Origin: an uncultured Dorea sp.
GTDB lineage: Bacteria; Bacillota; Clostridia; Lachnospirales; Lachnospiraceae
DNA: 14,260 bases
Direction: 5' to 3'
Assembly (NCBI GenBank): GCA_910579335.1
Contig: CAJTUQ010000002.1
Location: forward strand, 47,181-61,440
Below are positions 1 to 7,580 of the stretch, piece by piece. The notes under the pieces were generated by a model that saw nothing but the letters and a program-made list of their open reading frames with translations, did not search any database and was not told the DNA's origin. Each line of letters begins with the position of its first letter. The first letter of the stretch is position 1. Made by a program: the position numbers and the translations under genes.

Positions 1-132
1 GAAGAAGAACAGAAAGAGAAAGAGATTGATAAGCTGGAAAAGTACGTTGGTACGGATGCGTATGTGGAGGATATGGCCAGGGAAAAACTCGGTCTGGTTT
101 ATGAGGATGAAATAATATTTAAGGCAGAGTGA
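1..132 (+). CDS. divIC: Septum formation initiator, DivIC/FtsB family (C-terminal end only)
   Basis: Frame 1 is open from the window edge to TGA at 130-132, giving 43 residues. It begins with a charged, coiled-coil-like run rich in Glu and Lys. It ends with the family hallmark: a short helix, then an 'MAREKLGLV' segment, then an acidic 'EIIF' end. DivIC/FtsB proteins are small bitopic division proteins that act with FtsL and DivIB/FtsQ at the septum. The N-terminal transmembrane segment lies outside the window. The position just upstream of a SpoIIE phosphatase and tilS matches the conserved Firmicute order, which supports divIC over other FtsB-like paralogues. The gene is closed by a hairpin terminator 17 bp after the stop. 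Confidence 0.85.
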   Translation, partial: EEEQKEKEIDKLEKYVGTDAYVEDMAREKLGLVYEDEIIFKAE

Positions 133-148
133 TGCCGATACGAATGAT

Positions 149-180
149 AAGCTTTAGGATGTATATCCTAAAGCTTTTTT
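149..180 (+). terminator. Rho-independent terminator after divIC
   Basis: A perfect 12-bp inverted repeat (149-160 pairing with 165-176) closes on a 4-base loop. Its distal arm runs into six consecutive T residues (175-180). It sits 17 bp after the divIC stop and 36 bp before the next start codon, so it should separate divIC transcription from the phosphatase gene. It is nearly palindromic, but the T run on the complementary strand is short. Confidence 0.9.
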
Positions 181-215
181 GACATCAATTGACTTAGTAA
201 GGGGAGCAGATTCAG

Positions 216-1619
216 ATGGAAGAAATCAAGGACAAGGGTACTTTTTTAAATCCGTATGTAATTCAAATGGATAAATTTGCGGATTCAATGGTGCATCTTT
301 CAAAAACATTTTTTACACTGGAAGGATACAGGGGGACGTTTTCCAAAGAAGAATTTGAGGAGATGTTTCATAAAGTTACGGACAAGGTGTGTGAGAACTG
401 TGAACGGAGGGAAGTCTGTCTGCAGGAAAACAGGGTATATACGTATCAGATGATGTATGAAATTCTATGTGCGGTGGAGGATTACGGGGCGGAGCTGAAC
501 GTGGAGCTAAAAAGAGGGCTGCAGAAAAAATGTCTCTTTGCTCCCAGATTTCTCAGGGAAACGCTGGAGGTGTATGAGAATGCTAAAAAGATTCTCCTCT
601 GGAACAATAAAATCGTACAGAACAGAGAGGGATTTGCAGGACAGTTAAAGAGTTTTGCAAAGCTTCTCCAGTATACGACAAGGGAACTTGACGCAGGGAT
701 TTTTGAAGACGAGCATTTGGAAAAAAAGTTGAAGAACCGGCTGAAGAAAATTGGTATCAAGATGCTTTCGTCGGTGTTTTACATTACGGCGCAGGGCAAG
801 TATGAAATACACCTGACCGTAAAAGCAGTGAAGGGAATCTGTGTTGCGACGAAGGAACTGGCTTATGAGGTGGGAGGATGCGTGGGCAGGATTATGATGC
901 CGCAGCAGGGCGAAAGGCCAATCGTGGGAGGGCAGTACTGCACGATTGCCTGTGTGGAAAGCGCGCGCTACCAAACCCTTCAAGGGGTGGCAAAAATCGG
1001 AAAGGACTGTGAGCACACCTCCGGAGATACCTTTCTTATGGCTGACCTGCCGGGCGGAAAAAAGGGAATGGCAATCTCTGACGGCATGGGCTCAGGAGAA
1101 GAGGCGTGCAGGGAGAGCACGATGGTGGTTGAGATGCTTGAGGAGCTTTTAGAAGCGGGCTTTCCGGCGAAGATGGCGATTGAGATTATGAATACCGCGC
1201 TGGTTATCGGGCGCGAGGACGTCCGTTTCTCTACGATTGATGTCTGCCTGTTTGATTTGTATACCGGAAGCTGCGAGTTTGTAAAGGCGGGTGCGTCCGC
1301 AACATTTATAAAGAGAGCGGACGGCGTGGAGAAGATTACTTCGGCAACGCTTCCTATCGGTGTAATTAAGGATATGGAAATTGAGTCGGTGGAAAGGGAA
1401 CTCTCATCGGGAGACTTTGTTATTATGGTTACGGACGGTGTGATGGATGCGCTTCCGGCAAAGGAACAGGATACATTGATGGCGGAATTTATAAGGGAAG
1501 CGAATACGGTCAACCCGAAGGAACTGGCGCACAGCCTGCTTGGGAAGGTACTGGAATGGAGCGGCGAGAAGCCTGCGGACGACATGACGATTATGGCGGT
1601 AGGGCTCTGGAAATTATAA
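216..1619 (+). CDS. spoIIE: SpoIIE-type PP2C serine/threonine phosphatase without a membrane domain
   Basis: This 467-residue protein aligns in layout with the cytoplasmic part of SpoIIE, which dephosphorylates the anti-anti-sigma factor SpoIIAA to activate sigma-F in the forespore. Residues ~15-110 resemble the SpoIIE central region, with a Cys cluster C59-x2-C62-x5-C68. Residues ~235-467 form the PP2C domain. Visible metal-binding motifs are SGDTF (D271), SDGMGSG (D289), VTDGVMD (D406, D411) and ADDMT (D455/D456). B. subtilis SpoIIE is about 830 residues with ten N-terminal membrane helices; none are present here. The upstream gap has no room for them and holds a terminator. The ATG follows a GGGGAG Shine-Dalgarno sequence near 201-206. 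Position between divIC and tilS equals the spoIIE locus. The role in sigma-F control is inferred; a stress or partner-switching phosphatase is the alternative. Confidence 0.85.
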   Translation: MEEIKDKGTFLNPYVIQMDKFADSMVHLSKTFFTLEGYRGTFSKEEFEEMFHKVTDKVCENCERREVCLQENRVYTYQMMYEILCAVEDYGAELNVELKRGLQKKCLFAPRFLRETLEVYENAKKILLWNNKIVQNREGFAGQLKSFAKLLQYTTRELDAGIFEDEHLEKKLKNRLKKIGIKMLSSVFYITAQGKYEIHLTVKAVKGICVATKELAYEVGGCVGRIMMPQQGERPIVGGQYCTIACVESARYQTLQGVAKIGKDCEHTSGDTFLMADLPGGKKGMAISDGMGSGEEACRESTMVVEMLEELLEAGFPAKMAIEIMNTALVIGREDVRFSTIDVCLFDLYTGSCEFVKAGASATFIKRADGVEKITSATLPIGVIKDMEIESVERELSSGDFVIMVTDGVMDALPAKEQDTLMAEFIREANTVNPKELAHSLLGKVLEWSGEKPADDMTIMAVGLWKL

Positions 1620-1622
1620 ATC

Positions 1623-1651
1623 TTGCATTTTGCGTGGAATTTTTATATATT
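1623..1651 (+). promoter_or_regulatory. Candidate sigma-A promoter for the tilS-hpt-ftsH unit
   Basis: A TTGCAT -35 element (1623-1628) is separated by 17 bp from a TATATT -10 element (1646-1651), in the 64-bp gap between the phosphatase gene and tilS. The predicted start near 1658 gives a leader of about 25 nt. The gap is AT-rich, so a chance match is possible, but the spacing is optimal and no other promoter is apparent in the gap. Confidence 0.55.
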
Positions 1652-1683
1652 AATAACAACAAAACGAAATAAAAGGTTGGGAA

Positions 1684-3084
1684 ATGTATAAAAAAGTCAG
1701 AGAGTATATAAAAACACATAAGATGCTTGGGGATGAGGATAAGGTGATAGCAGGCATATCGGGAGGAGCGGATTCCATATGCCTCCTTTTTATGCTCTTA
1801 AGGCTGAAACAGGAAATGGGATTTCAGATAGCCTGCGTGCATGTCCATCACGGACTCAGGGGGGAGAGTGCGGACAGAGATGAGGAGTATGTCAGGAGTG
1901 TCTGCAAAAAAGAGGGCGCAGAGCTTTTTGTATATCATGAAAATGTGAAGGGATATGCCAGGAAGCACAGGCTTACGGAAGAGGAAGCTGGGCGGGAAGT
2001 GAGAAGAAGCCGTTTTGAGGAAGTGCTGAGAGAGCAGGGAGGGACTTGTATTGCTTTAGCGCATCACAAGAATGATAATGCAGAAACGGTTCTGTGGAAT
2101 CTCTGCCGCGGAACGGGCTTAAAGGGGCTGGGGGGAATTTCCCCGAAAAATGGCATATGGATACGGCCGCTTCTTTGCCTGGAACGCAGGGAAATTGAAT
2201 CATATCTGGAAAAAAGGGGAATATCTTATTGTACGGATGAGACGAATCTGGAGGATGATTATATAAGAAACCGAATCCGCAACCATGTATTCCCGTATCT
2301 GGAAAGATATGTGAATGACAAAACAGCGGTGCATATTGCAGAGTGCGCTGAAAGGCTTTGTTCTATCGGAAAATATATAGAAGCTGAGACAGAGAGGTAT
2401 GAGAAGTTTTGCACAAAAACGGAAGAGGGAGGCAGAACGGTCGTTATACAGGAGCTTTTCGGGCAGGTGCCGGATGCGTTAAAGACAGAAGTGCTGCATA
2501 AGGTTCTATGCGCTGCGGCGGGCAGAAGAAAAGATATAGGGCAGATACATGTAACGCGGGTACAGTCGCTTTTTGCCGGTCAGACGGGCCGCAGAGCCGA
2601 CCTTCCTTACGGGCTTGAGGCTGTCAGGTGTTATGAAGGAGTCCGCATCTGCAAGAAAAAGCTTGCCGACGGAAAAGAAGAGAAACCGGTATATCGGATG
2701 CGTGTTTTTGAAAAAAATTCGGAAACATTAACATTTTCGCAAAAAAACTACACGAATTGGTTTGATTATGATATAATTACCAATACTGTAAAAATCAGAC
2801 ACCGTCAGCCTGGAGATTATATTGTGATAGATAAAGAAGGAAGGAAGCAGAAGCTGAAACAATACTTTATTAATACCAAAATCCCGCAGGAGATCAGGGA
2901 CAGTATTTGGCTGGCAGCAGACGGAAAAGAAATAATGTGGATTGCGGGCTACAGGCAGAGTCAGGCATATCAGGTTACAGATAATACAAAAAGAATATTG
3001 GAAATCAGTATTTACGGAGGAGAAACAGATGGCGGAGACAGTAAGAGTGTTGATTCCGGAGACAGAGGCTGCAAAGAGGATTGA
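1684..3084 (+). CDS. tilS: tRNA(Ile)-lysidine synthetase TilS
   Basis: TilS uses ATP to attach lysine to C34 of the CAU-anticodon tRNA-Ile, changing its reading from AUG to AUA, and is essential in most bacteria. The 466 residues carry the N-type PP-loop SGGADS at 26-31, the HHGLRG motif at 55-60, the AHHKNDNAET segment at 126-135, TDETN at 184-188 and the YIRNRIRN stretch at 193-200. A C-terminal TilS domain (about 380-445) ends with the typical IAGYR sequence. The length is normal. The ATG at 1684 has only a modest AAGG-type Shine-Dalgarno site a few bases upstream. The last 18 codons overlap the start of hpt in another frame and encode a Gly/Asp/Lys-rich tail beyond the usual domain end. 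The gene lies at the conserved tilS position before hpt and ftsH. Confidence 0.96.
   Translation: MYKKVREYIKTHKMLGDEDKVIAGISGGADSICLLFMLLRLKQEMGFQIACVHVHHGLRGESADRDEEYVRSVCKKEGAELFVYHENVKGYARKHRLTEEEAGREVRRSRFEEVLREQGGTCIALAHHKNDNAETVLWNLCRGTGLKGLGGISPKNGIWIRPLLCLERREIESYLEKRGISYCTDETNLEDDYIRNRIRNHVFPYLERYVNDKTAVHIAECAERLCSIGKYIEAETERYEKFCTKTEEGGRTVVIQELFGQVPDALKTEVLHKVLCAAAGRRKDIGQIHVTRVQSLFAGQTGRRADLPYGLEAVRCYEGVRICKKKLADGKEEKPVYRMRVFEKNSETLTFSQKNYTNWFDYDIITNTVKIRHRQPGDYIVIDKEGRKQKLKQYFINTKIPQEIRDSIWLAADGKEIMWIAGYRQSQAYQVTDNTKRILEISIYGGETDGGDSKSVDSGDRGCKED
3016..3022 (+). promoter_or_regulatory. Shine-Dalgarno site that fixes the hpt start
   Basis: GGAGGAG lies six bases before the ATG at 3029, inside the tilS coding sequence. 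A longer reading frame opens at 2942, but it has no such site. It would also add 29 residues not found in the phosphoribosyltransferase family. Confidence 0.85.
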
Positions 3085-3556
3085 AGAAATTGGAAAGCAG
3101 ATCAGTAAAGATTACGCGGGACGTCAGGTACATCTTATCTGCATCCTGAAAGGCGGGGTGTTTTTTATGTGCGAGCTTGCAAAGAGAATCACTGTGCCGG
3201 TTTCTATGGATTTTATGAGCGTGAGCAGTTACGGGGACGGCACCGCCTCCAGCGGAATTGTTAAAATCGTCAAGGACCTTGATGAATCTTTGGAGGGGAA
3301 GGATGTTATCATCGTGGAAGATATTATTGATTCCGGAAGGACTCTTTTTTATCTAATGGACGTCCTCAAGAAAAGAAAGCCGAACAGCTTAAAGCTCTGT
3401 ACGCTTCTTGATAAGCCGGAGCGCAGGGTAAAGGACGTAAAGGTTGATTATACGGGATATGAGATACCGGATGAGTTTGTGGTCGGATACGGGCTTGATT
3501 ATGCTCAAAAATATAGGAATCTACCATACATCGGTGTTGTAGAAGGTGTTGAGTAG
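3029..3556 (+). CDS. hpt: Hypoxanthine (guanine) phosphoribosyltransferase
   Basis: This enzyme salvages hypoxanthine and guanine to IMP and GMP using PRPP. The 175-residue length matches bacterial Hpt. The sequence shows the LKGG loop (40-43), the substrate-loop region with SSYGDGT (66-72), and the PRPP-binding signature EDIIDSGRT (97-105) with the paired acidic residues E97/D98. The C-terminal part has the LLDKPERR and VGYGLDY segments that contact purine and metal in the family. The start at 3029 is chosen because of the strong site at 3016-3022; it places the gene start 56 nt inside tilS, so the two are almost certainly cotranscribed and perhaps translationally coupled. In B. subtilis TilS and HprT have been reported to form a complex that activates ftsH, the next gene here. 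Whether that applies here is unknown. Confidence 0.96.
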   Translation: MAETVRVLIPETEAAKRIEEIGKQISKDYAGRQVHLICILKGGVFFMCELAKRITVPVSMDFMSVSSYGDGTASSGIVKIVKDLDESLEGKDVIIVEDIIDSGRTLFYLMDVLKKRKPNSLKLCTLLDKPERRVKDVKVDYTGYEIPDEFVVGYGLDYAQKYRNLPYIGVVEGVE

Positions 3557-3563
3557 AAGGAGG
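3555..3563 (+). promoter_or_regulatory. Shine-Dalgarno site that supports the TTG start of ftsH
   Basis: AGAAGGAGG overlaps the hpt stop codon and lies eight bases before TTG at 3572. The first in-frame ATG, at 3605, has no comparable site and would cut into the first membrane segment. Confidence 0.8.
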
Positions 3564-3571
3564 CTTGAAAG

Positions 3572-5446
3572 TTGAACGAGAGAAGGACCAGAGGAATCAG
3601 CGGCATGAGCGTGCTGATATTCATTTTATTTTTATTTGGCGCACTGTGGTTTACGAACCAGATGGATCAAAGGGACAGTGAATTAAACTGGCAGGAATTT
3701 GAGAAGGTGATTGCGGGCAGGGACGTGAAGTCCGTCAATATCACACAGAATAAAAATGTGCCGACCGGACGGGTTGAGATTGAGCTTAAAAGCGGCCCCG
3801 AAGGAAAAGATACGGATGTTAAGTATCTTTACACATCTGATGTCAATGAAGTCCAGAAGTATTTAAAGGATATAGGGATTGAGAATTATACGATGTCAAA
3901 TGTCCCGCAGGAAAGCTGGTTTGCCAACACGATACTGCCGATGCTTCTGATGGTAGGCGGAATTGCCCTGCTCTTTATGATTATGAACCGTCAGGGCGGC
4001 AGTGCGAACACAAAGGCGATGAATTTCGGAAAGAGCCGTGCGAAGCTGAGCACGGAGGGCGATAATCACGTGACCTTTTCGAAGGTGGCGGGACTTCAGG
4101 AGGAGAAAGAAGAGCTGGAAGAAATCGTGGACTTTTTGAAGTCTCCGAAAAAATACATCCAGGTGGGAGCAAGAATCCCGAAGGGAGTACTTCTTGTAGG
4201 GCCTCCGGGAACAGGAAAGACGCTTCTGGCGAAAGCGGTGGCGGGTGAGGCGGGCGTGCCTTTCTTTACGATATCCGGTTCTGATTTTGTGGAGATGTTT
4301 GTCGGCGTCGGCGCTTCCCGCGTGAGGGATTTGTTTGAGGAGGCAAAGAAAAATGCACCGTGCATTATTTTTATAGATGAAATCGATGCGGTCGCCCGCC
4401 GCAGAGGTACCGGGATGGGCGGCGGCCATGACGAGAGGGAGCAGACGCTGAACCAGCTTCTGGTAGAGATGGACGGATTTGGCGTAAACGAAGGAATTAT
4501 CGTGATGGCGGCAACAAACAGGGTCGATATTCTGGATCCGGCGATTTTACGTCCTGGAAGGTTTGACAGGAAGGTTATGGTAGGCCGTCCGGATGTCCAG
4601 GGAAGAGAGGAAATCCTTGCTGTCCATGCAAAAGGCAAACCGCTCAGCGAGGAAATTGATTTAAAACAGATTGCGCAGACGACTGCGGGATTTACAGGGG
4701 CGGATCTTGAGAATCTTCTTAATGAAGCGGCGATTCTTGCGGCGAAGGATAACCGGGTGTTTTTAAAGCAGGATGATATAAAAAAGGCGTTTATTAAAGT
4801 AGGCATCGGTGCTGAGAAGAAAAGCCGGATTATTTCCGACAAGGAGAAGAAGATTACGGCGTTCCATGAAGCCGGCCATGCAATCCTGTTCCACGTGCTT
4901 CCGGACGTGGGCCCTGTCTATAGTGTTTCGATTATTCCGACCGGAGGTGCGGGCGGTTATACGATGCCGCTTCCTGAGAAGGATGAGATGTTTAATACGA
5001 AAGGGAAGATGCTTCAGGATATTATCGTTTCTCTTGGCGGCCGTGTTGCGGAAGAGGAAGTTTTTGACGATATTACGACCGGTGCGTCGCAGGACATTAA
5101 ACAGGCGACAGGCCTTGCCAAGTCGATGGTAACGAAATTTGGCATGTCGGAGGCGGTGGGTCTTGTCAATTACGATAATGACAGTGACGAGGTGTTTATC
5201 GGACGCGATCTTGCACATGCGCAGAGAGGGTACGGAGAGAGCATTGCGACGGTTATCGACCAGGAAGTGAAACGTATCATTGATGAATGTTACACGAAAG
5301 CGAAAGCGATTATAAAGGAATATGACGGTGTTCTTCATTCTTGCGCCGAGCTTCTTCTGGAAAAGGAGAAGATTTCCAGAGAAGAGTTCGAGGCACTGTT
5401 TCAACCGGAAGGCACAGAGGACTTAGAAGAGCTGGTACGGATATAA
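3572..5446 (+). CDS. ftsH: ATP-dependent membrane zinc metalloprotease FtsH
   Basis: FtsH is a hexameric AAA+ protease anchored in the cytoplasmic membrane that degrades misfolded membrane proteins and selected regulators. The 624 residues contain, in order: a first membrane segment (~12-28), an extracytoplasmic FtsH_ext region (~30-117), a second membrane segment (~119-138), the AAA+ domain with Walker A GPPGTGKT (210-217), pore loop MFVGVG (242-247), Walker B IIFIDE (265-270) and the second region of homology ending in RPGRFDR (327-333), then the M41 protease with HEAGH (432-436) and the third zinc ligand D508. All catalytic residues are intact and the length is typical. Translation starts at TTG, 15 bp after hpt, behind a strong ribosome binding site. 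No terminator is visible after the stop, so the downstream GH13 gene may be read from the same transcript. Confidence 0.97.
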   Translation: MNERRTRGISGMSVLIFILFLFGALWFTNQMDQRDSELNWQEFEKVIAGRDVKSVNITQNKNVPTGRVEIELKSGPEGKDTDVKYLYTSDVNEVQKYLKDIGIENYTMSNVPQESWFANTILPMLLMVGGIALLFMIMNRQGGSANTKAMNFGKSRAKLSTEGDNHVTFSKVAGLQEEKEELEEIVDFLKSPKKYIQVGARIPKGVLLVGPPGTGKTLLAKAVAGEAGVPFFTISGSDFVEMFVGVGASRVRDLFEEAKKNAPCIIFIDEIDAVARRRGTGMGGGHDEREQTLNQLLVEMDGFGVNEGIIVMAATNRVDILDPAILRPGRFDRKVMVGRPDVQGREEILAVHAKGKPLSEEIDLKQIAQTTAGFTGADLENLLNEAAILAAKDNRVFLKQDDIKKAFIKVGIGAEKKSRIISDKEKKITAFHEAGHAILFHVLPDVGPVYSVSIIPTGGAGGYTMPLPEKDEMFNTKGKMLQDIIVSLGGRVAEEEVFDDITTGASQDIKQATGLAKSMVTKFGMSEAVGLVNYDNDSDEVFIGRDLAHAQRGYGESIATVIDQEVKRIIDECYTKAKAIIKEYDGVLHSCAELLLEKEKISREEFEALFQPEGTEDLEELVRI

Positions 5447-5474
5447 TAAATAGGCAGCTGAGAGGAAGAGAGCT

Positions 5475-7514
5475 ATGAATAAACAGGCATTGTTTTGTGA
5501 CGGCTCCAGATGGTATGTATCGCCGCAGGAGCCGGACTGCGATCAAATAGTGACATTAAGATTCCGGACTGCAAAGGAAGACGCTGTCCGAGTCTGTCTT
5601 GTTGTTGGAGAAGACAGGTATAATGTGAGCAAAGAGTCGGTAGAAGGAGAATTTGACTACTATTCTATTGACTGGAAACTTGGCAGCGAACCGTTCAGCT
5701 ATTGTTTTGAAATTTCGGACAAGGAACAGGTATGCTTTTTCAGCCGGTGCGGGGTGTCTGACGTACGTTCCGGCTTGTATGATTTTAAGATTGTTCCTGG
5801 GTTTTCCACGCCAGAATGGGCAAGAGGTGCCGTCATGTACCAGATTTATACGGATCGGTTTTATAACGGCGATAAGACGAACGACGTGGAGACGAACGAG
5901 TATTTTTATATAGGAGATTACAGCCGCAAGGTAACTGACTGGAATAAATATCCGGATACGATGGGAGTTCGGGAGTTTTACGGCGGTGACCTTCAGGGAG
6001 TACTGGACAAATTAGATTATCTGCAGGATTTAGGAATAGAGGTGATCTATTTTAATCCGCTGTTTGTGTCGCCCTCCAACCATAAGTATGATATTCAGGA
6101 TTACGATTATATAGACCCGCACTTCGGGGTTATCTGCGAGGATGGCGGCGAGGTTCTTGCAGACGGCGACAGAGACAATGCCAATGCCACGAAATATCAG
6201 AAAAGGGTTGCCGGACTTGCGAACCTTGAGGCGAGCAATGAGTTGTTCATAAAGCTTGTGGAGGAACTTCACAGGCGGGGGATGAAGGTTATCCTTGACG
6301 GTGTATTCAACCATTGCGGCTCTTTTAATAAATGGATGGACAGAGAGCGGATTTATGAGAACCAAAAGGAGTATGCGCCGGGAGCGTATGTCAGCGCGCA
6401 GAGCCCGTACCGCAGTTATTTTGATTTCAGGGAGGATGAAGAAGAAAAATGGCCGTATAACCGCAGCTATGACGGCTGGTGGAGCCATGACACCCTCCCT
6501 AAGCTTAATTATGAAGGTTCAAAGGAACTGGAGGAGTATATATTAAGGGTAGGGCAGAAATGGGTTTCGCCTCCGTATAATGCGGACGGATGGCGTTTGG
6601 ACGTGGCTGCCGATCTGGGCCACGGAAGCGAATACAATCATGGCTTTTGGAAAAAATTCCGCAAAAAGGTAAAGGAGGCTAATCCGGAGGCGCTGATACT
6701 GGCCGAGCATTACGGAGATCCCAGCAGCTGGCTTCAGGGGGACGAATGGGACAGTGTGATGAATTATGACGCATTTATGGAGCCGCTTACCTGGTTTTTG
6801 ACCGGAATGGAAAAGCACAGTGACGAGAGGAACGAGGACCTTCTCGGCAATGCGGAATATTTTTCAAGTTCCATGAACCATTATATGTCAAGAATGCTTA
6901 CGCCGTCGCTGGAAGTGGCAATGAACGAGCTGTCCAACCATGACCATTCCAGATTTCTTACGCGGACGAACCATGTTGTAGGCAGAGTTGCGGAAAAGGG
7001 ACCGGAGGCGGCGGAAGAATATGTCAATCCCGCAGTTATGCGGGAGGCGGTTGTAGTGCAGATGACATGGGTCGGGGCGCCCACTATTTATTACGGGGAT
7101 GAGGCGGGCGTATGCGGCTTTACCGACCCGGATAACCGGCGTACTTACCCGTGGGGCAATGAAAACCGGGAATTAATTGAGTTCCACCGGGACATAATAA
7201 AAATTCACAGGAACAGCCAGGCGCTTCGCAATGGCTCTATCCAGCTTTTATACGGGGAGAATAATATTATCGCATACGGCAGGTTTACAGAGGATGAACA
7301 GATTGTGGTGATTATCAATAACCGCAGTGATTTTGCGGAGGTTACCGTTCCGGTGTGGAGAATCGGGGTGCCGATGCGCGGCAAGATGAAGAGACTTATG
7401 TATTCTTACGTAAAGGGTTATACGGTATCCCCTGACGAGTATCTCGTCCGCGGAGGGGAGCTGGTCGTGAATATGGGAGCGCAGTCGGCGCTTGTTGTAG
7501 AGAGCATTCGTTAG
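5475..7514 (+). CDS. Cytoplasmic GH13 alpha-glucan hydrolase (neopullulanase/cyclomaltodextrinase-like)
   Basis: The 679-residue protein has an N-terminal beta-rich domain (~1-105, position and size like CBM34) and a GH13 (beta/alpha)8 barrel. The four conserved regions are visible: DGVFNH (275-280), GWRLDVA with nucleophile D376, the acid/base E411 in LAEHYGD, and SNHD with D490. All three catalytic acids are present. A C-terminal beta domain covers ~590-679. There is no signal peptide, so it should act inside the cell on imported maltodextrins. The exact specificity (neopullulanase, cyclomaltodextrinase or alpha-glucosidase) cannot be read from the sequence. An insertion of about 30 residues (~219-255) sits between the YDIQDYDYIDPHFG segment and the next barrel helix. 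The gene starts 28 bp after ftsH behind a GAGAGGAAGAGAG purine run, suggesting read-through from the ftsH unit. Confidence 0.9.
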   Translation: MNKQALFCDGSRWYVSPQEPDCDQIVTLRFRTAKEDAVRVCLVVGEDRYNVSKESVEGEFDYYSIDWKLGSEPFSYCFEISDKEQVCFFSRCGVSDVRSGLYDFKIVPGFSTPEWARGAVMYQIYTDRFYNGDKTNDVETNEYFYIGDYSRKVTDWNKYPDTMGVREFYGGDLQGVLDKLDYLQDLGIEVIYFNPLFVSPSNHKYDIQDYDYIDPHFGVICEDGGEVLADGDRDNANATKYQKRVAGLANLEASNELFIKLVEELHRRGMKVILDGVFNHCGSFNKWMDRERIYENQKEYAPGAYVSAQSPYRSYFDFREDEEEKWPYNRSYDGWWSHDTLPKLNYEGSKELEEYILRVGQKWVSPPYNADGWRLDVAADLGHGSEYNHGFWKKFRKKVKEANPEALILAEHYGDPSSWLQGDEWDSVMNYDAFMEPLTWFLTGMEKHSDERNEDLLGNAEYFSSSMNHYMSRMLTPSLEVAMNELSNHDHSRFLTRTNHVVGRVAEKGPEAAEEYVNPAVMREAVVVQMTWVGAPTIYYGDEAGVCGFTDPDNRRTYPWGNENRELIEFHRDIIKIHRNSQALRNGSIQLLYGENNIIAYGRFTEDEQIVVIINNRSDFAEVTVPVWRIGVPMRGKMKRLMYSYVKGYTVSPDEYLVRGGELVVNMGAQSALVVESIR

Positions 7515-7545
7515 ATTACAAAATACCGCAATGATAAAGAACAAA

Positions 7546-7576
7546 ACAGTTCAGCCATGTATCACAGCTGAACTGT
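7546..7576. terminator. Shared hairpin terminator between convergent GH13 and map genes
   Basis: A 10-bp perfect stem (7546-7555 with 7567-7576) encloses an 11-base loop. On the minus strand the stem is followed by TTTTGTTCTTT, a good T tract, only four bases past the map stop. On the plus strand the downstream run (CCGTTTATTTT) is weaker. It therefore fits best as the map terminator, with some activity for the GH13 gene. Confidence 0.8.
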
Positions 7577-7580
7577 CCGT

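Noticed and set aside
179..210. TTGACA before the SpoIIE-like gene as a promoter or Spo0A-type promoter
   Set aside because: The hexamer overlaps the terminator T run, and no -10 element is found at 16-18 bp or at the 21-bp spacing of Spo0A-activated promoters; I could not assign a promoter to this gene.
980..1585. Minus-strand open frame opposite the SpoIIE-like gene
   Set aside because: It is antisense to the PP2C domain, lacks a ribosome site and recognisable motifs, and has the Ser-rich bias of a shadow frame.
2942..3028. Longer hpt frame starting inside tilS
   Set aside because: The strong Shine-Dalgarno site at 3016-3022 and the normal 175-residue length place the start at 3029.
4096..4842. 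Long minus-strand open frame opposite ftsH
   Set aside because: It lies entirely antisense to the conserved AAA domain, has a Ser/Pro/Ile-rich composition typical of a mirrored frame, and shows no family motif.
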